From NCBI GenBank assembly GCA_030622115.1, contig JAUXGN010000005.1:25911-89910 (forward strand): 64,000 nt of DNA. The letters are read 5' to 3'. Position 1 is the first letter of the stretch. Each line of letters begins with the position of its first letter. Shown one piece after another: positions 61,001 to 64,000 of the stretch. The notes beneath the pieces were generated by a model. That model was not told the origin of the DNA, made no database searches, and saw only the letters and a program-made list of their open reading frames with translations. The position numbers were made by a program, and so were the translations under genes. The stretch is from Candidatus Eiseniibacteriota bacterium (GTDB lineage Bacteria > Joyebacterota > Joyebacteria > Joyebacterales > Joyebacteraceae).

Positions 61001-64000
61001 CCGTCAGTTCCCAATACTTGTTGCTCGTGTCGAGGTCCCAGTTTCCATTAAGGTCCTCAGTATCAAGCCGTTCGTTGTTCTCCGTCCCATTGATCTGGGC
61101 ATACTTGTCGGGGTCGTCGGACCCGTAGGTGAACGAATAGTCGTCGTCTCCGTCGTCGCCCGGGATCGAGTCCCCATCGTCGCCATCGACGAGATCGAGA
61201 CCCGTATCCTCGTAGTAGTCAAACCCATTCCGGTCCACGTCCTCACTATCGAACTCGCCGTTCGGACTATTGAGAGGATAGTAGTCCTCACTGATGGTAC
61301 CCAGATCTATGTGGATCTTGCCCTGTCGATTACCATTGTCGTGAATCCACAGTTCGAGGAACTCGTACCTCGAGTAGTCGTTTCCGGTCTTCGCCAGAAG
61401 CCGCATCAGACCAGCCCACGACGCCGACCCAGTCCCATCGTGGTCGATCTCAAGCACAGTATGTGTGTCGTTGGCCTCCTGGGACGGAAGGTCCGGATGA
61501 AGATCGCCTTCATGCACCTTTCGGTCCGGGTTGTACCAATCGATGTTCACCCGGTCGGCCGCCGACATCCCCATCGGCTCTATGGGAACACTTGAGGGCA
61601 CCCAGAGACGCCGGGTCACCCCCAATCTGCTGACATTCTCGGTTCCCTCCATGTCGTCGATGGCAACAAACCCCTTCGTGTTGGGTTCCGGAATCGAGAC
61701 AGCCATCTCTGCCGCCACCTTGAGCGAGGATTCCGCGTCCGTATCAATGAACGGGATCGCATCTGCGATCCGGGTCATGAGTTCGGGCCTGAACTCCGCG
61801 CTGAGATTGACATCCCCGACGACGGTACGGGACGGCTCCTCGCCCAGTCTCGGCTGATCGTCCGGCGTCCCCTTGCTCTGGTACATCCAGGTCGTGCCTA
61901 TCTTGATGTTCTGCCCCCAGCTGTAGACGGCACGTGTTCCCAGTAGTGTTTTCTCTCCGCCGATACCGAACGGCTTGTAGTCATACTCCACCGTTACCTT
62001 GGCGTCCTCGTCCTTCGCCTCCTCCGTGAGCAGTGTCAGCTGACCTGCCGGATAGTAGATCGTGTAGTCAACGCCGCGCGTGAGCCGCACGCCATTCAGC
62101 CGGACTACCTCGCTGTTCTCGATGATATTGATGTGCCCGAGATAGAACGTCGTCTGCGGGTTGTTGTAGGATGCTTCGATGTAGTACATGTCATCATCAG
62201 CATCGAAGATCTCCTTCGAATACACACTGCAGTTCTTCTCTTCCAGTTCATCCGCCACGTAGATATCGTCGGGACCTCCACCTTCAGGATAGTAGAAGGC
62301 GGTCGTGTCGTAGTCGGGGCAGAACGGCGTGAGATGGGGAAAGACCAGATAGCCCTTCTCGAAATCCACCCACTCCAGATCGATGATGCCGTCAGGCTCG
62401 AGGTCGGTTCCGAGGCCGTGCGTGTCAAGTCCCAGAATCTGCATATACGGCACGCCGTTCTCCGATTCGGGATCCTCTCCTGACGATGCCCGCTTTTTGA
62501 TCGTGAACTCGAAGCCAAGTTCCGGAATGTTGTCGCTTCCAAGATCGTAGATGTGCTTCAGCTCGTAGCGCTGGATCGGCGCCCAATCCGTGCCGCCGAC
62601 GCGCTCTTCGCGCTTGATCATCTTCAATCGAAGGCTGTCGCCGTCGACGCCGCCAACCGTATACCCGTCGTAGCGCACAAAGCTCACAGCGAGCACCTCA
62701 TTCGTCGCGATCGCTCTCATGAACTCTATGACACCGCTCTGATAATCGAAGAGGTAGTCCTCGAGCTCGACCAGTTCATCAAAGTCTCCGTGTTGAGTCG
62801 GGCCGCCTGAAGGGGGCACAGCGTTCACGGGATCTTCCAAATAGGCCCGGCCCGGCGCGGCGCCCGTCTCGATGTTGTTTGAGCCGTTCCGGTCATCCAC
62901 GTAGATGTGGATCTCCTGAATGGAGAATTCGCTGTTCGAGTACTTGAGGGCGTCGCCATCGACCGCGAAGAAGGTCCGGGCCTTGTATGAGATGTCGTTG
63001 ATCTGGAGCGAATCGGATTCCGAACTCCCCGTGAAGCCCGCTCCGGCCGACTCACCTTCCTCCTTGCTGGCGATCACTACGAAATCCAGCCTGCCGACCC
63101 GTGCCAACATCTTCGCTCCGAAGAGACCCTCGTGATGGCCGCTGTAACTGACGAACTCTGTTCCGGGCAGTGACAGGTTGACCTCACCCAGCTCTATCTT
63201 CTGGATCACCTCATCCTCATCACCGTCGTAGTGAACGCGTATCTGGTTCGCCTTGCCTCCTCCGAACGTTTCTCCTCCGCTTCTGTGATCGACATAGACG
63301 TGAATCTTGCGCCCAATCGTTCCCTCGAGATTCACGGTCAACTGCTGTTCCATGTCCAGCTGCGGCCACCGCGAGACCGGTCCGGATTCCGTTTCCAGCG
63401 CCTCCACAGTGTAGCTGGTCTGTCCTCCGAACGTGATGCGCTCGCTACCGCGCACCTTCAGATTGGCGCCGGGTCCAATCGCCTTGACAAAGGGGCCCGG
63501 GAGCGGCATCGGGATATCGATGTCCAGGAGACCACCCGCCTGTTGCTCTCTGGACGCGGCAAGTTCCCTCTTGAGCGCAGCCAGCCAGGCCGCCTGCACG
63601 GAGCGCCTCCCAACCTGCCGCTGGAACTCATCGAGGGGACCCGCATACGCCAGGATGGATAAAACATCCCCGCTTCTGGATTCAACCGCCACGAGTCCCG
63701 TCTCCAGATCGATGAGAAGGGTGTTCTTCACCGGAGCGCTCGTCAGCACGAACCTCGGAAGCGGAACCACCACGGTGGCGGACTCGGAGAGATGAATGCG
63801 CGGCCTCCGGCTCCAAGGGCGAACGAACTCACCCTCCACCTGCCAGCTGAGCGGAAAGCCTATCGCCAAGGGGTCGATCGGAACTACGCTGTCCGCCGCC
63901 GCCGGAGCAAGTGTGTCGGATGGCGCTACAGCAAGCGTGTCAGCCGGGACGACGGCAAGCGTGTCAGCCGGGACGACGGCAAGCGTGTCAGCCGGGACGA
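58089..64000 (-). CDS. sprA: SprA-type outer-membrane translocon of the type IX secretion system, 5' end beyond window
   Basis: SprA is the giant beta-barrel that exports type IX cargo. The 1926 residues to 63869, plus 43 in-frame codons to the edge without a stop, show the N-terminal SprA module (VHYDGDEDEVIQKIELGEVN, then LFGAKMLARVGRLDFVVIAS), a Trp/Asp-rich middle with Ca-binding-like DGDDGDSIPGDDGDDD, ELWIHDNGNRQGKIHIDLG, and beta-strand-rich C-terminal parts ending in HITAEFKF, with a terminal Phe as in outer-membrane barrels. The M-like start at 63869 is really TTG in the middle of the frame. A polar acidic insert (EEEESQDEDEQEDEP) lies near residue 1595. No other type IX gene is visible here. 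Confidence 0.9.
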   Translation of the reverse strand, partial: VPADTLAVVPADTLAVVPADTLAVAPSDTLAPAAADSVVPIDPLAIGFPLSWQVEGEFVRPWSRRPRIHLSESATVVVPLPRFVLTSAPVKNTLLIDLETGLVAVESRSGDVLSILAYAGPLDEFQRQVGRRSVQAAWLAALKRELAASREQQAGGLLDIDIPMPLPGPFVKAIGPGANLKVRGSERITFGGQTSYTVEALETESGPVSRWPQLDMEQQLTVNLEGTIGRKIHVYVDHRSGGETFGGGKANQIRVHYDGDEDEVIQKIELGEVNLSLPGTEFVSYSGHHEGLFGAKMLARVGRLDFVVIASKEEGESAGAGFTGSSESDSLQINDISYKARTFFAVDGDALKYSNSEFSIQEIHIYVDDRNGSNNIETGAAPGRAYLEDPVNAVPPSGGPTQHGDFDELVELEDYLFDYQSGVIEFMRAIATNEVLAVSFVRYDGYTVGGVDGDSLRLKMIKREERVGGTDWAPIQRYELKHIYDLGSDNIPELGFEFTIKKRASSGEDPESENGVPYMQILGLDTHGLGTDLEPDGIIDLEWVDFEKGYLVFPHLTPFCPDYDTTAFYYPEGGGPDDIYVADELEEKNCSVYSKEIFDADDDMYYIEASYNNPQTTFYLGHINIIENSEVVRLNGVRLTRGVDYTIYYPAGQLTLLTEEAKDEDAKVTVEYDYKPFGIGGEKTLLGTRAVYSWGQNIKIGTTWMYQSKGTPDDQPRLGEEPSRTVVGDVNLSAEFRPELMTRIADAIPFIDTDAESSLKVAAEMAVSIPEPNTKGFVAIDDMEGTENVSRLGVTRRLWVPSSVPIEPMGMSAADRVNIDWYNPDRKVHEGDLHPDLPSQEANDTHTVLEIDHDGTGSASWAGLMRLLAKTGNDYSRYEFLELWIHDNGNRQGKIHIDLGTISEDYYPLNSPNGEFDSEDVDRNGFDYYEDTGLDLVDGDDGDSIPGDDGDDDYSFTYGSDDPDKYAQINGTENNERLDTEDLNGNWDLDTSNKYWELTVDLSDTAYLVQNNSLVESGNHWRLYRIPLREAISVNGMLDWIVVKSARLWFEGLPAGGDPLMIGGMDIVGSQWEPGQIRDEEGGAIPEDELELFGESFGVTSKNTKEDLDYEPPYDPGSDDDTDLPKREQSLVFLFDELGSGHTASARRVFFSDQDYTGYQSVELYVHGASDVEDGTQFFVRLGADSLNYYEYRFNVRPGWRQRAGDSANRLEIPFTLFTDLKLDESAEADTVSVVGSTAGIDRETITRVGWPSLSRVKGITIGVRNGNEDSISSRISGEIWVDDVRLSDVRKEIGLAERLTIGADFADLLSVDFDLRHVDGEFHSLKQTRGLGQDNLTYNVNTTLNAGRFISALGVSAPVNASIKRSVTRPKFSTGSDIVLSDEQSNTEQTTVLDRSVSVSLSRKRQSPDFWTHLLVDGLSLRGSMASHEKLAPTRADTSSTIRGRLSYKYAPQKAGIRIFGETKIFLKPTSIRFNADTHLIHSQSFDIASDGVKTERNETYDKKLNGDVNVDFQFLENLRTSHTVAVRRDLADENRPWAELNIGCETERRYSNSVSFNPKFGKWLSPQYTFSSSFTDAHGPEVRRTGDPVGVRNIRAQSSHQVRVSFDLKKLIGTGTSTARTGRPPQRGRVEEEESQDEDEQEDEPDVVAEDVGFGALLDPVLTFIRRMDAIDARYSVKRSSRFDRIPWDEVPGWGYRLGLVEAESADDRTEERTIDLGTGVKLTSQIRLKGDYKRTVSSRWYKNAISDSLFLLARTESMNETAKGSLSWSGLERIGPLSNMFKSVRTRSGIEYRRSYSGPLGEPSTRGNSLSMSPVFSVDTSFKNGVTGSFSWDKKRARTFSLGGVGSITEDLTSSTNLTVNYRFSAPQGLKLPFFGQKLRFTSNLSTSLTIRTSAKDSRTARDEHALGNTDPTSSTRDFSVIGDGTYSFSRSISGGLQMSFSQSKDLKRDQTRRTIGVHITAEFKF
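63907..64000 (-). repeat. 24-bp tandem repeat at the N-terminal coding end of sprA
   Basis: Four units of 24 bases: one degenerate (63907-63930) and three nearly identical (63931-63954, 63955-63978, 63979 to the edge, where it is cut). On the minus strand they encode the eight-residue unit VVPADTLA in frame with sprA, a Pro/Ala/Asp/Thr linker. The number of repeats beyond the edge is unknown. Confidence 0.9.

Noticed and set aside
63907..64000. Short regular repeats at the right edge, considered as a CRISPR array
   Set aside because: Units are contiguous 24-mers without spacers and are in frame with sprA, so they are coding tandem repeats.

Overview
The window is about 60% GC and very gene-dense, with every gene but glnA on the minus strand. 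It looks like the chromosome of a Gram-negative, probably anaerobic member of the FCB superphylum (Fibrobacteres-Chlorobi-Bacteroidetes and allied candidate phyla of the Eisenbacteria/Latescibacteria kind). The reasons are a SprA-type type IX secretion translocon, GmhA for heptose, several predicted lipoproteins, a four-subunit pyruvate:ferredoxin oxidoreductase, and a bacterial geranylgeranylglyceryl-phosphate synthase. No plasmid, phage, IS element or CRISPR array is visible. No stretch longer than about 300 bases lacks a gene.

Layout, in window coordinates; transcription runs right to left. 1-4.3 kb: rplY(ctc)/tRNA-Gln/prs/spoVG/ispE, an arrangement close to the Bacillus ispE-spoVG-prs-ctc order, then a UbiA-type transferase and uridine kinase. 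4.3-7.7 kb: surface-sugar genes (gmhA, rmlD, rmlA) and GGGP synthase. 7.7-12.9 kb: alaS, recX, recA, thpR. 12.8-18.3 kb: cinA, pgpA, pgsA and porB-A-D-G. 18.4-22.4 kb: recR, ybaB, dnaX, a large (Alu-domain) SRP RNA, three tRNAs and tadA, again Bacillus-like. 22.5-25.7 kb: a histidine kinase and a GGDEF response regulator. 26-29 kb: CHAT protease, ECF sigma and double-zinc-finger anti-sigma, the best candidate here for an undescribed regulatory system. 29-32.3 kb: a YhaO/YhaN-like nuclease-ATPase pair. 32.4-39.1 kb: an unknown acidic lipoprotein, three tRNAs, a metallopeptidase, cysteine desulfurase, TPR proteins and a cyclophilin. 39.3-40.8 kb: glnA on the plus strand. 40.9-46.3 kb: asnS, TrkA/TrkH, a second UbiA enzyme and dut. 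46.4-57 kb: the classical rimP-nusA-infB-ylxP-rbfA-nrnA-truB-ribF and rpsO-pnp set. 57.2-64 kb: an M28 peptidase lipoprotein and SprA, which runs off the right edge.

Eight promoter-like elements share TTGACN, a 17-18 bp spacer and TAnnnT, which helps set operon boundaries and start codons. Predicted starts were moved inward wherever a Shine-Dalgarno sequence or conserved family N-terminus required it; several genes use GTG or TTG.
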